DNA of 63,522 nt from an uncultured Lachnospiraceae bacterium. Its GTDB lineage: Bacteria; Bacillota; Clostridia; Lachnospirales; Lachnospiraceae. Numbering within the stretch: position 1 is the first letter of the stretch; each line of letters begins with the position of its first letter. Under the pieces are notes generated by a model that made no database searches, had not been told where the DNA came from, and saw nothing but the letters and a program-made list of their open reading frames with translations. Positions 35,767 to 44,794 of the stretch are shown here, piece after piece. The DNA lies in the NCBI GenBank assembly GCA_910578555.1, contig CAJTPS010000022.1:1-63522 (forward strand). Reading direction: 5' to 3'. The translations under genes and the position numbers were made by a program.

Positions 35767-36957
35767 ATGATTTTGTATGTTACGGTGGCGGCAGTCACGG
35801 TACTGCTTGCTGGTATGGTGAATAACCGGCCGGTCACACAACCGTATAGGACTACGAGACAGCAGATGTGCAACCGCGTGTGCATTCTGTCTGTTTTTCT
35901 GATCTTGTTTACATTATCGGCGTGCCGGTTAAATGTTGGAAACGATTACGCCAAATACGTAGAATTTATGCATTTGGTCAACTGTGATTCGTATGTGCCG
36001 ACGGAGGTCGGATTCAATCTGCTTGTGAAGATGGTCTACGGTTTATCCGGCTTCGAGAATTACCTGCTTGTCTTCGCGGTGTACGCTTTTGCCACGGTAC
36101 TGTTGTTTCTGCTTGCGATGTACGAGCAGAGCGATGATTTTGCTCTGACATTTTTTCTGTTCATGATGCTGGGGTATTATTTCCAGACGTTCAGTACGGT
36201 GCGCTATTATCTGGCGCTGGCGGCGGCTCTTTATTCTATGAAATTTGTGCTGCGCGGACAGTGGGGCAGATTTGTGGCATTAATTCTGCTGGGATCGACA
36301 TTTCATAAGTCTCTGCTCGTTGTGATACCGCTTTATTATCTGGCATCGAGAGCATGGAAGAGATGGCAGCTGGTCATTGCTGCGCTGCTTAGCACAACGT
36401 TTCTGTTCGCGCAGGACTTCTATCTGAAACTGGTGGTTCTGCTCTATCCGACCTATGAGGATACGGAATATCTGGAGGGCGGTACGAGTTACATCAATAT
36501 TGTGCGGTGTCTTGCGGTTCTTGTCTTCGCGGGAATCGTGTATTGTATGCAGAAAAAGGCAGACGAGGTATCCGTTGCGGAAGAAGCGCATACGGGCGGA
36601 AGTGCCTGCAAAAAAAGTGACGAGAGTGTTATAAAATTGCAGTGTGACCGCCGCTTTTGGTTTTATTTCTATCTGAATCTGGGTGCGCTCGTGTTGTATG
36701 TATTCTGCTCTTTTCTGCCGATCATATCCCGGATCGGATATTATCTGACAGTCAGCCATATCGTATTCCTGCCGATGCTGCTCGGGCGGGTGGAGAACAG
36801 GAAATGGCGCAGGCTGTTCCGGTTGGGGATTGTGCTTGCGGCGATTCTTTATTTTGCCATTTATATGAGCCGTGCGGACAACGACGGGACGTTGATCCTG
36901 CCTTATAAAACCTTTCTGTTCCACGATATGGTCAATATTTTGTCAGATGTGAATTAG
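35767..36957 (+). CDS. EpsG-family polysaccharide polymerase-like membrane protein
   Basis: This 396-residue protein has about ten membrane helices and the EpsG signatures GNDYAKYVEFMH, TEVGFNLLVKM, FFLFMMLGYYFQTFSTVRYYLALAAALYS and GSTFHKSLLVVIPLYYL. EpsG proteins are thought to polymerise lipid-linked repeat units outside the membrane, like Wzy. A polar insert (about 264-296) separates late helices. The gene ends just before the 183-bp inverted-repeat element. It is the best candidate polymerase in the locus. Confidence 0.88.
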   Translation: MILYVTVAAVTVLLAGMVNNRPVTQPYRTTRQQMCNRVCILSVFLILFTLSACRLNVGNDYAKYVEFMHLVNCDSYVPTEVGFNLLVKMVYGLSGFENYLLVFAVYAFATVLLFLLAMYEQSDDFALTFFLFMMLGYYFQTFSTVRYYLALAAALYSMKFVLRGQWGRFVALILLGSTFHKSLLVVIPLYYLASRAWKRWQLVIAALLSTTFLFAQDFYLKLVVLLYPTYEDTEYLEGGTSYINIVRCLAVLVFAGIVYCMQKKADEVSVAEEAHTGGSACKKSDESVIKLQCDRRFWFYFYLNLGALVLYVFCSFLPIISRIGYYLTVSHIVFLPMLLGRVENRKWRRLFRLGIVLAAILYFAIYMSRADNDGTLILPYKTFLFHDMVNILSDVN

Positions 36958-36958
36958 G

Positions 36959-37141
36959 TTGAAAAATCATGCTGCTGCACCAATATGTAACAGTTCAGCC
37001 TTGCACTATTCCGCGAGTAAAATCGCTTTGTATGTGATTTTATGAGTTGTGAAAGCGCCAAAATGCGACTTTGGAGCATTTTGTGTGCATCAGGAGTGAC
37101 AGTGAAGCTGAAGGCTGAACTGTTACGCACTAATTTTTCAA
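36959..37141. repeat. 183-bp inverted-repeat element with two internal hairpins
   Basis: The outer arms contain TTGAAAAAT (36959-36967) with ATTTTTCAA (37133-37141) and a perfect 16-bp pair, GTAACAGTTCAGCCTT (36987-37002) with its complement at 37111-37126. The left arm has 13 extra bases. Inside are AAAATCGC/GTGATTTT (37019-37041) and CAAAATGC/GCATTTTG (37059-37083). No frame is open through it. It starts two bases after a stop codon. A similar flank, AGGTTGA(A/G)AAATC, occurs at 36956 and 37153. It looks like a MITE-type insertion or a folded RNA. Confidence 0.8.
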
Positions 37142-37155
37142 TCGGTAATTAAAGG

Positions 37156-37185
37156 TTGAGAAATCCGGGCGGAATATGGCATAAT
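37156..37185 (+). promoter_or_regulatory. Promoter of the second glycosyltransferase unit
   Basis: TTGAGA (37156-37161) and CATAAT (37180-37185) are 18 bases apart, immediately right of the inverted-repeat element. Confidence 0.5.
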
Positions 37186-37239
37186 AAAAATATGCCCTGA
37201 CCGCAGTAAACTGTTCTGACGTGGAGGATAAGATAGCAT

Positions 37240-38136
37240 ATGACTTTCAGTATCATCGTAGTGTGTCTGAATGCGGGGGAGAAGCTGCGGGAGACGATTG
37301 ACAGCATTCTGGACCAGACATGGCAGGATTATGAAATCATTATAAAAGACGGCGGCTCCACGGAAGAAGTGACACGGAAATATCTGGATGGCTATGCAAA
37401 TGCACATGATGCCGCGTATGGCCGGTCCGAAACGGAGTCCGCTGCGAAGCTGCAGGTTTACAGCAGTAGGGATACCGGCATCTATGACGCCATGAATCAG
37501 GCGGTCCGGTATGTGCGCGGTGACTATGTGCTTTTTTTAAATTGCGGGGACAGCTTCTACGACGAACGCGTGCTGGAACAGACTGCGGAGCGGATTCGGG
37601 AGCAGAGCCGGGGAACGGGGTGCCTTGTAACCGACAGCGGGAATGCTTCGATTCCGGAGATGCCGCGCCGTATTTTCTATGGCAATATATATGAGCGGCA
37701 GACCGGGACACAGGTGCAGTCGAATCCGGTGATTAATGATTTCGCCTGCTACCGCAATGTGCCGTGCCATCAGGCGTGTTTCTATGAGACGGCGCTGCTG
37801 CAGGAGAAACCGTTTGACACTGCCTATGCGGTGCGCGCTGATTATGAACATTTCCTGTGGTGTTATTACAGGGCACACGTAAGGACTGTGTATATGCCGA
37901 TTATCGTGGCGCTCTATGAGGGCGGCGGTTTCTCTGAGACGAAAGAGAATGAACGCCGGTCGCGCAGAGAGCATCGTGAGATCGTGAAGCGGTATATGCC
38001 TGCCGCCAAAGTACTGCGCTATCGTTTAATTATGGCATTGACGCTGGCGCCGCTTCGCACATGGATTGCGAGGAATCCGGTTACGGCAGGACTTTACCAG
38101 AGAATGAAGAAAATGTTGTACCATACGGGAAAATGA
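37240..38136 (+). CDS. GT2 glycosyltransferase (WcaA-like)
   Basis: This 298-residue GT-A enzyme has FSIIVVCLNAGEKLRETIDSI, IIKDGGSTE, SRDTGIYDAMNQAVRYVRGDYVLFLNCGD and the acceptor-side PCHQACFY. The DTGIYDAMN motif is typical of colanic-acid-type WcaA/WcaE enzymes, where a hexose is added. Polar stretches around 50-68 and 117-145 lengthen it. It opens a five-gene unit of glycosyltransferases. Confidence 0.9.
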   Translation: MTFSIIVVCLNAGEKLRETIDSILDQTWQDYEIIIKDGGSTEEVTRKYLDGYANAHDAAYGRSETESAAKLQVYSSRDTGIYDAMNQAVRYVRGDYVLFLNCGDSFYDERVLEQTAERIREQSRGTGCLVTDSGNASIPEMPRRIFYGNIYERQTGTQVQSNPVINDFACYRNVPCHQACFYETALLQEKPFDTAYAVRADYEHFLWCYYRAHVRTVYMPIIVALYEGGGFSETKENERRSRREHREIVKRYMPAAKVLRYRLIMALTLAPLRTWIARNPVTAGLYQRMKKMLYHTGK

Positions 38137-38216
38137 TTGTTTACAACGCACCGTGTATTTGACACGGGATGTCGAAATCAGATACGGGAATACGGAATAC
38201 TTCGGAGGAGAGAGAC

Positions 38217-39503
38217 ATGAAGGTACTATGGGTATGCAATATTATGCTTCCGACGATCGCCAGACAGCTCGGAATCTCTTACAGCAATAAAGAAGGATGG
38301 CTGAGCGGACTGTTAGAGCGGGTCGTGCAGGAGCAGGGATGGAACCGGATTGAGCTGGGAATTGCTTTTCCGGTAAATGAAGATATGGAAGAATTTCGCA
38401 GGACGATGCAGCTTGGCGAGAATGCATCCTGCCGCTGCTACGGCTTTAAGGAGAACCTTGATGCGCCCGAGATCTATGATGACAGTATAGAAACGAAGTT
38501 TCATGATATATTAAATGATTTTGAACCGGATATCCTGCATGTATTCGGGGTGGAATATCCACATGCACTGGCGTGCATCAAAGCCTACGCAAGCCCGGAA
38601 CGGACGCTTATAGGCATACAGGGTATGTGCAGCGCGATCGCCGAAGAGTATATGGCGGATCTGCCGGTGAAGGTACAGCGGCAGGTGACGCTGCGCGACC
38701 GGATCAGGCAGGACAGCATCAGACAGCAGCAGAAGAAGTTTGTGAAGCGGGGGGAGCACGAGAAAGAGGCGCTGCTTATGACGGGCAATATTGCGGGCAG
38801 AACGGATTTTGACCGCATGCAGTCAGCTAAGATCAATCCCGCGGCAAAATATCATTATCTGAATGAGACGCTGCGCGGTATTTTTTATCGCGACAGATGG
38901 AAAAGAAATGCCTGCCGGCCTTACAGCATATTCTTAAGCCAGGGGGATTATCCGCTTAAGGGATTCCACTACCTGCTGCGTGCGCTGCCAAGGGTGCTGG
39001 AACAGTTTCCGGAAGCGCATGTCTATGTGGCGGGCAATAACATTATTGAGAGTGAAACATTAAAGGATCGTTTAAAACTGTCGGCATACGGGAAATATCT
39101 CAGGAAGCTGATCAAGGACAATCATCTGCGCGATCATGTGACCATGCTGGGCATGCTGACGGCGGAGGAAATGAAAGAACAATATCTGCAGAGTCACCTT
39201 TTCGTACTTCCCTCTGCGCTGGAAAATTCCCCCAATTCTCTGGGGGAGGCTATGCTGCTCGGCGTGCCCTGTGTGGCGGCCGATGTGGGCGGTGTCCATA
39301 ATCTGTTGACGGACGGCGGTGACGGTATGCTGTATCCGGCGGGGGATGTGGAAGCGCTGGCGGACAGGATCATCGAGATCTTTACGAAGGAGGCTATCGT
39401 GGAGCGGTTTTCGGACAATGCCAGAAAGCACGCGCGTGTGAATCATGATGCAGACCAGAATTATTATCGCCTGATACACATTTACCGGGAGATGCTGTCA
39501 TGA
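38217..39503 (+). CDS. GT4-family glycosyltransferase
   Basis: This 428-residue GT-B enzyme has the C-terminal donor-binding domain with FLSQGDYPLKGFHYLLRALP, VYVAGNN, LGMLTAEEMKEQY and the classic ALENSPNSLGEAMLLGVPCVAADVGGV (E-x7-E pair). The N-terminal domain is less conserved. GGAGG lies before the ATG at 38217; an earlier in-frame ATG at 38169 would add 16 polar residues. It retains the anomeric configuration of its donor; the sugar is unknown. It overlaps the next gene by four bases. Confidence 0.92.
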   Translation: MKVLWVCNIMLPTIARQLGISYSNKEGWLSGLLERVVQEQGWNRIELGIAFPVNEDMEEFRRTMQLGENASCRCYGFKENLDAPEIYDDSIETKFHDILNDFEPDILHVFGVEYPHALACIKAYASPERTLIGIQGMCSAIAEEYMADLPVKVQRQVTLRDRIRQDSIRQQQKKFVKRGEHEKEALLMTGNIAGRTDFDRMQSAKINPAAKYHYLNETLRGIFYRDRWKRNACRPYSIFLSQGDYPLKGFHYLLRALPRVLEQFPEAHVYVAGNNIIESETLKDRLKLSAYGKYLRKLIKDNHLRDHVTMLGMLTAEEMKEQYLQSHLFVLPSALENSPNSLGEAMLLGVPCVAADVGGVHNLLTDGGDGMLYPAGDVEALADRIIEIFTKEAIVERFSDNARKHARVNHDADQNYYRLIHIYREMLS

Positions 39504-40684
39504 CCTTTGTGTTTGTGTCCAATTATATTAATCACCATCAGATTCCGCTGTGCGAGGCGCTGTACCGGGAACTGGGCGGGGATTTTACTTTTATCCAGAC
39601 CATGCCTATGGAGCAGGAACGTGTCGATATGGGGTGGGGGGTGGACGTTCACGGTCTGCCTTATGTACAGTGTCTGTATGAGGCGGAGTATGAATGTCTG
39701 AAGAAAATAGCGGAAAGCGATGCGGTAATGTTCGGCTGGACAGGCAGGGAGGATCTGGCGGCCTCCAGACTGCAGTCGGGTAAAACTACGCTTCGCGTAA
39801 GCGAGCGTATCTACAGGGAGGGGCAGTGGAAGGCGGTATCGCCCAGAGGTCTTATCGCGAAATACAAGGATCATATCAGATACCGGAAGCAGAATGTATG
39901 CATGTTATGCGCCGGCGCGTATGCGGCTTCGGATTTTCACCTGATCGGCGCATATCCGGATAAACTGTTTCGCTGGGGATATTTCACCGCGCTGCGCACA
40001 TACGGGGAAGAGGAACTCGCGCATATGAAACCGTGCGACGGACCGCTTCATATCGTGTGGGCAGGCAGGTTTATTCCGCTCAAACACCCGGAATATATGG
40101 TGCGTCTGGCGAAGACTCTGCGGGATAAAGGGTATCGGTTCCGTATCCACATGCTGGGGGACGGGGAACTGGAACCGCAGATCAGACAGGAGACAGAGCA
40201 GAGCGGACTGCGGCAGTATTTTCGATTCTATGGCTATACGGCGCCGGAACAGGTGCGAGATGTGATGGAGAAGTGCCATATCCATATCTTTACAAGCAAC
40301 TATCTGGAAGGCTGGGGCGCTGTGGTCAATGAGGGCATGAACAGCGGCTGCGTGGAGGTCGTCAATGCGCAGACCGGCGCGGCGCCTTATCTGATCCGGC
40401 ACGGATATAACGGACTGGTCTATCCCGATGACAGATATGATAAGATGGAAGAACTTGTGACCGGTTTATTCGATCACTGGGAGGAACGCAAGGGCATGGG
40501 GCGCAGAGCGTATGAGACGATTCGTGATATGTGGAATGCGGAACATGCGGCACAGGAACTTCTGCGGTTTACGGCCGGACTTCTGCAGGGCGGGATCGTA
40601 CCCGCGAAGGAGGGACCCTTAAGCGCAGCGCCGCCGGTGAGACCCGGGAATATGTATCAGGCGATGCTGGACGGGCGGATCTGA
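39500..40684 (+). CDS. GT4-like glycosyltransferase
   Basis: This 394-residue GT-B enzyme has IVWAGRFIPLKHPEYMVRLAKTL, HMLGDGELEPQIRQ, FYGYTAPEQVRDVMEKCHIHIFTSNYLEGWGAVVNEGMNSGC and a GAAPYLI loop. The E-x7-E motif appears as EGWGAVVNE. A Pro/Ala/Gly-rich tail of about 25 residues follows the fold. ATGA overlap couples it to the preceding GT4 gene, so the two probably add successive sugars. Confidence 0.9.
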   Translation: MTFVFVSNYINHHQIPLCEALYRELGGDFTFIQTMPMEQERVDMGWGVDVHGLPYVQCLYEAEYECLKKIAESDAVMFGWTGREDLAASRLQSGKTTLRVSERIYREGQWKAVSPRGLIAKYKDHIRYRKQNVCMLCAGAYAASDFHLIGAYPDKLFRWGYFTALRTYGEEELAHMKPCDGPLHIVWAGRFIPLKHPEYMVRLAKTLRDKGYRFRIHMLGDGELEPQIRQETEQSGLRQYFRFYGYTAPEQVRDVMEKCHIHIFTSNYLEGWGAVVNEGMNSGCVEVVNAQTGAAPYLIRHGYNGLVYPDDRYDKMEELVTGLFDHWEERKGMGRRAYETIRDMWNAEHAAQELLRFTAGLLQGGIVPAKEGPLSAAPPVRPGNMYQAMLDGRI

Positions 40685-40736
40685 GGCTGCCGGACGGCAT
40701 GTATGAAAGACAGATTGTGTTTGGAAGGACAGGCAT

Positions 40737-41759
40737 ATGGCGGAGAAGATCAGCGTCATCGTACCGGTGTACAACTCTATAGATTGTCTGGAAAAGTGTG
40801 TTCGTTCCATCTGTGCCCAGACCTATGCAGATCTGGAGATCCTGCTCATAGACGACGGTTCCACGGACGGGACGGCCGGGCTGTGTGACCGGCTTGCCGA
40901 CGGGGATCAGCGTATCCGCGTCCGGCATAAAGAGAACGGTGGTGCATCCTCGGCACGCAATGTCGGGATCGGCATTGCCACGGGAGCGTATCTCGGATTT
41001 GTGGACAGTGACGACTATATCGAACCGGATATGTATGAAATGCTGATTGCGGCCGCACGGGAGCAAAAGTCCCCGATCGTACAGATTTCCCGGGACGAGG
41101 TAGATGAGGCGGGACGGCGTCTGCCGGATGTGTGCGTGCCGCCGGAGCGTGTACGGTTTAGCAGTTCGCAGGATTTTCTGAAGGAACTGCTGCTGCATAA
41201 GGGTGACTGCTCTTTTTGCACAAAACTGTTGAGAAGAGAACTGTTTGCAACGCACAGATTTCCGGAGGGGGTGCTGAACGAAGATTTCAGCCTGCTGGTG
41301 GATATGCTGCAGGAGATCGACGGGATCACGATCCTGCCGAAGCAGTGTTATCATGTGGTTTGCAGACAGACGAGCACGACCCGCAGCCGGACGAAGGACA
41401 GCTTCTCCAGGGTGTTTCTGGATATTGTGGATCATGCGGACCGCATGCAGGTGCTGGTGGATGAGCATTATCCGGCACTGCACGAGTATGCGGTACGGTT
41501 TAACCTGTATCAGCGGCTGGATTATCTGCTGCATGTGCCGATCTCGCAGATGACGGGAGATAATCCGTTCTATTGCAGAGTGAAAATGTATTTGCGGCGG
41601 CATCTGCGGGACACGGTAAAGAGTCCTTATCTGACGAGTAAAAATAAAGTATATCTGTTACTGCTGACCATCGCGCCGAGGATGGTCCGGAGGATTCATG
41701 CGGGGAAGATGGCTTTGAGGCGGGAGCGGATTCGGGAGGAAAGCGGACAGCAGGCATGA
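40737..41759 (+). CDS. GT2 glycosyltransferase
   Basis: This 340-residue enzyme is a standard GT2 with ISVIVPVYNSIDCLEKCVRSI, LLIDDGSTDGT, ENGGASSARNVGI and FVDSDDYIEPDMYEML, followed by LLRRELF and EDFSLL in the acceptor half. A basic C-terminal part without clear helices may lie on the membrane. Its stop overlaps the start of the next gene by four bases (ATGA). Confidence 0.92.
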   Translation: MAEKISVIVPVYNSIDCLEKCVRSICAQTYADLEILLIDDGSTDGTAGLCDRLADGDQRIRVRHKENGGASSARNVGIGIATGAYLGFVDSDDYIEPDMYEMLIAAAREQKSPIVQISRDEVDEAGRRLPDVCVPPERVRFSSSQDFLKELLLHKGDCSFCTKLLRRELFATHRFPEGVLNEDFSLLVDMLQEIDGITILPKQCYHVVCRQTSTTRSRTKDSFSRVFLDIVDHADRMQVLVDEHYPALHEYAVRFNLYQRLDYLLHVPISQMTGDNPFYCRVKMYLRRHLRDTVKSPYLTSKNKVYLLLLTIAPRMVRRIHAGKMALRRERIREESGQQA

Positions 41760-43450
41760 GAGAGCAGACAGCAGGCTTGAGTAAAAATTATATCCTGTGG
41801 TTTTTGATAATCTGGGTGGCGCAGATGGCGGCCGCCTTTTATTTCTGTACGCAGAAACAGGGATTCCATGAGGATGAATATTATACCTATTACGCTACGG
41901 CACGCACGGCCGGATTCTACGTGGAGGACGGGCAGTGGATGGACAGGGAGACATACCGCAATGAATTTGTGGTACTGCCCGGTGAGCGCTTTCAATACGG
42001 GCTGGTGAAGCAGGTGCAGTCCTGGGATGTGCATCCGCCGGTGTACTATTGGGTATTCCATACTGTGGCATCACTGGTGCCGAATGTGTTCTCGAAATGG
42101 ATCGGGCTGTCAGTCAATCTTTTTTTTCACGGAATGAATATTATACTGCTGACATACTTATCATATCTGGTGAGTGGCCGGGATGCGAGACTGGCGCTTC
42201 TGGTAACGCTGGTATATGGTTTTGGCCCGGCTGCTCTGAGCGGCGTGGTGTTTATCCGCATGTATGAAATGCTGACGGCTTTCGTACTGCTGTGCGGGAT
42301 TGTGCATATGCGGGCGGTGGAGTGCGGAGAAAGGAAGCTGCCTGTTATGAGAAGTCTTATACCGATGGCGGTAGTGACGTATGTCGGCTTTCTGACGCAG
42401 TACTACTATTTCATATTTCTCTTTTTCCTGGCGGTCGCTTTCTGTCTTTGGCTGCTGTGGCGGGACAGGAAAATCTGGAACTGCCTGCGCTACGGTATCA
42501 GCCAGACGATTGCGTTCGGGCTTGCCTATCTGACCTATCCGTCTTTTCCGGCGCAGATGTTTCGCGGACAGCGGGGCGCTCAGGCGACGGAAAATTTCTT
42601 TGATTTGTCCAATACACTGGACCGGGTCAGCTTTTTTGTCGATCTGTTGGACAGGTATGTGTTCGGACATATGTTTTTCCTGCTCCTTCTGGTTATTGTG
42701 CTGCTTGCGGTGACGGTGCGGTGGAGCGGCAGGAAGACAGCGGGCGCGGAAAAGCGGGAGAGAATAATTGACGGGGGGATGGAACATAATGCCGCGAGGC
42801 AGGACGGGTTACGGACAGGGCAGCAGAGAAACAGACTGTTCGGAACCGGATTCTATATGTTTCTGTTTACGGCGGCGGGATATTTTCTGGCAGTCTCTAA
42901 GACGGCGCTGCTGCTGGGGGAGACGTCCAACCGGTATCAGCTTCCGGTTTACGGTATCCTTGTGCTGCTGGTGTTCATGACAGTCAAAACATTGTGGCGG
43001 AAAGTGACCACGGTGCCTGGCATAGAGAACGGGGCAGTGAGAGCGGCCGTGGTTTTTTGTCTTGTGCTGCCCGTAATCGGGCATGTGCGGGAGGATGTGG
43101 TATTCCTCTATCCCGAGGATCGGGAACAGACTGCTTACGCGCGGGCGCGGGCGGCGGAGCAAACACCGGTCGTCTATCTGTACCGGCCCGGTGAGGAGTG
43201 GTGTATCTGGGATGTGACGAATGAACTGCTGGAGTATCCGTCGGTGTATTTTGCATCTGCGGAACAGGGATCTGAGATCGAGGACGATACGATCCGCAGT
43301 GCCGGGGCAATCGTATTATATTTGCCCAAGGAGGGTGATGCTGCTGCACGGCCTGCAGGACCTGGCGGAGACAATGCAGCATGGGCCGATGCGTCCTGTG
43401 AGCTTGTGTTCGAGGAGAAGTACTGCGATGTGTATTATGTTGAAAAGTAA
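41756..43450 (+). CDS. GT-C-like membrane glycosyltransferase
   Basis: This 564-residue protein has about eleven membrane helices. The first outside loop has FHEDEYYTYY, which gives the GT-C acidic pair, and SWDVHPPVYYWVFHTV matches the D-x-HPP-x-YY motif of the ArnT/PMT-like GT39/GT83 group. Such enzymes use polyprenyl-phosphate sugars, perhaps made by the enzyme at 30488, to modify glycans outside. Two polar segments (about 325-361 and 527-546) look inserted. It closes the unit. Confidence 0.82.
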   Translation: MREQTAGLSKNYILWFLIIWVAQMAAAFYFCTQKQGFHEDEYYTYYATARTAGFYVEDGQWMDRETYRNEFVVLPGERFQYGLVKQVQSWDVHPPVYYWVFHTVASLVPNVFSKWIGLSVNLFFHGMNIILLTYLSYLVSGRDARLALLVTLVYGFGPAALSGVVFIRMYEMLTAFVLLCGIVHMRAVECGERKLPVMRSLIPMAVVTYVGFLTQYYYFIFLFFLAVAFCLWLLWRDRKIWNCLRYGISQTIAFGLAYLTYPSFPAQMFRGQRGAQATENFFDLSNTLDRVSFFVDLLDRYVFGHMFFLLLLVIVLLAVTVRWSGRKTAGAEKRERIIDGGMEHNAARQDGLRTGQQRNRLFGTGFYMFLFTAAGYFLAVSKTALLLGETSNRYQLPVYGILVLLVFMTVKTLWRKVTTVPGIENGAVRAAVVFCLVLPVIGHVREDVVFLYPEDREQTAYARARAAEQTPVVYLYRPGEEWCIWDVTNELLEYPSVYFASAEQGSEIEDDTIRSAGAIVLYLPKEGDAAARPAGPGGDNAAWADASCELVFEEKYCDVYYVEK

Positions 43451-43528
43451 AAGAAACGGAGAACTCTGACTGCTTTATTTTGTAAGCAGACGCTTGTGAA
43501 CTGCCGGGTGTTTTACCGTTTGTAACGA

Positions 43529-43557
43529 TTGCAAACAATTTCCCCCTATGCTATACT
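43529..43557 (+). promoter_or_regulatory. Promoter of the pse/lac unit with near-palindrome
   Basis: TTGCAA (43529-43534) and TATACT (43552-43557) are 17 bases apart, with an extended TG. A 19-base near-palindrome, GTTTGtaacgattgCAAAC (43519-43537), overlaps the -35 box and could be an operator. A hairpin at 43470-43489 (CTGCTT/AAGCAG) closes the preceding unit without a T-run. Confidence 0.7.
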
Positions 43558-43618
43558 TAAGAACGATGTAAAAGAAGTGATTTCAAGATGATTTTGAAAG
43601 AAAGACGGAGGGTAACTC

Positions 43619-44614
43619 ATGTTAAACAATAAAACAATACTGATCACCGGCGGAACCGGTTCTTTTGGCAAAGCTTTCACGAGATATGTGCTGACGCACT
43701 ATGAGCCGAAGAAGATCATTATCTATTCCAGAGACGAGTTCAAACAGTGGCTCATGGCGGATGAGTTCAGGGAGTATGAAAGCAGGCTCCGTTTCTTCAT
43801 CGGTGACGTGAGAGATGTGGAGCGTTTAAAGAGAGCGTGCGAGGGCGTGGATTATATGATTCATGCGGCGGCGCTTAAGCAGGTTCCGGCCTGTGAATAT
43901 AACCCCAACGAGGCGATCAAGACCAATATCCACGGAGCCATGAACGTGATTGATGCAGCGCTCGATTGTGGTGTAAGCAGGGTGGTGGCACTGTCCACGG
44001 ATAAGGCGGTTAATCCCGTCAATCTGTACGGCGGCACGAAACTGGTGTCGGACAAGCTGTTTGTGGCAGCCAATGCATACGCAGGCGCGAAGGACATCAA
44101 TTTCTCTATTGTGCGTTACGGCAATGTGGCAGGCAGCCGCGGTTCGGTCATTCCGTTTTTCCATAAGCTGATTCAGGAGGGAAAAACGGAGATGCCGATA
44201 ACAGATGTGCGTATGACGCGATTCTGGATCAGTCTGACACAGGGGGTTGAACTGGTGATCAAGGCGCTGACGGAAGCTAGGGGCGGAGAGACTTTTATCA
44301 GCAAGATTCCATCCTTCAAGGTGACAGATCTGGCGGAGGCGATGCTGCCGGGCTGCACGATCAAAGAGACGGGAATCCGTCCCGGGGAGAAGCTGCATGA
44401 GATCATGGTGACGACGGAAGACTCCCATACGACTTATGAGTACGACAAACATTTTATCGTATATCCACAGATGACATGGAACGACAGGCAGCAGCCGGAC
44501 CTGAGCGGTAGAAAAGTAGAAGAGGGATTTTCTTACAGCTCCGGCACGAATAAGGAATGGCTGTCGGTGGAGGATATCAGGAAGCTTCTTCAGGAGGTAG
44601 AACTGGAGAAGTAG
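43619..44614 (+). CDS. pseB: UDP-N-acetylglucosamine 4,6-dehydratase (inverting)
   Basis: This 331-residue enzyme starts pseudaminic acid synthesis by converting UDP-GlcNAc to UDP-2-acetamido-2,6-dideoxy-beta-L-arabino-hexos-4-ulose. It has ITGGTGSFGKAF (9-20), the HAAALKQVPACEYNP motif, STDKA with D128 and K129, and Y137-x3-K141. These positions correspond to the catalytic residues of Helicobacter FlaA1. CGGAGGG precedes the ATG. It heads the pse unit with pseC next. Confidence 0.96.
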   Translation: MLNNKTILITGGTGSFGKAFTRYVLTHYEPKKIIIYSRDEFKQWLMADEFREYESRLRFFIGDVRDVERLKRACEGVDYMIHAAALKQVPACEYNPNEAIKTNIHGAMNVIDAALDCGVSRVVALSTDKAVNPVNLYGGTKLVSDKLFVAANAYAGAKDINFSIVRYGNVAGSRGSVIPFFHKLIQEGKTEMPITDVRMTRFWISLTQGVELVIKALTEARGGETFISKIPSFKVTDLAEAMLPGCTIKETGIRPGEKLHEIMVTTEDSHTTYEYDKHFIVYPQMTWNDRQQPDLSGRKVEEGFSYSSGTNKEWLSVEDIRKLLQEVELEK

Positions 44615-44684
44615 GACGGGTGATTTCCCGCCGGCATATATAAATGAACGTAATAACCGATGCGGGTGGAAATGGTAATGGAAT

Positions 44685-44715
44685 AAAGGACATGCATGTC
44701 GGGTGCATGTCCTTT
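44685..44715 (+). other. Perfect 12-bp hairpin between pseB and pseC
   Basis: AAAGGACATGCA (44685-44696) pairs completely with 44704-44715 around a 7-base loop. No T-run follows, so it may be an mRNA-processing or stability element, or a weak attenuator. Confidence 0.6.
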
Positions 44716-44794
44716 ACAGGTTACGGGCTCCGGAGACTGCGAAGCGGGATCATGCCAACCGATGCAGTACTTGAGAAATGAGGAAGAGTGAAAT

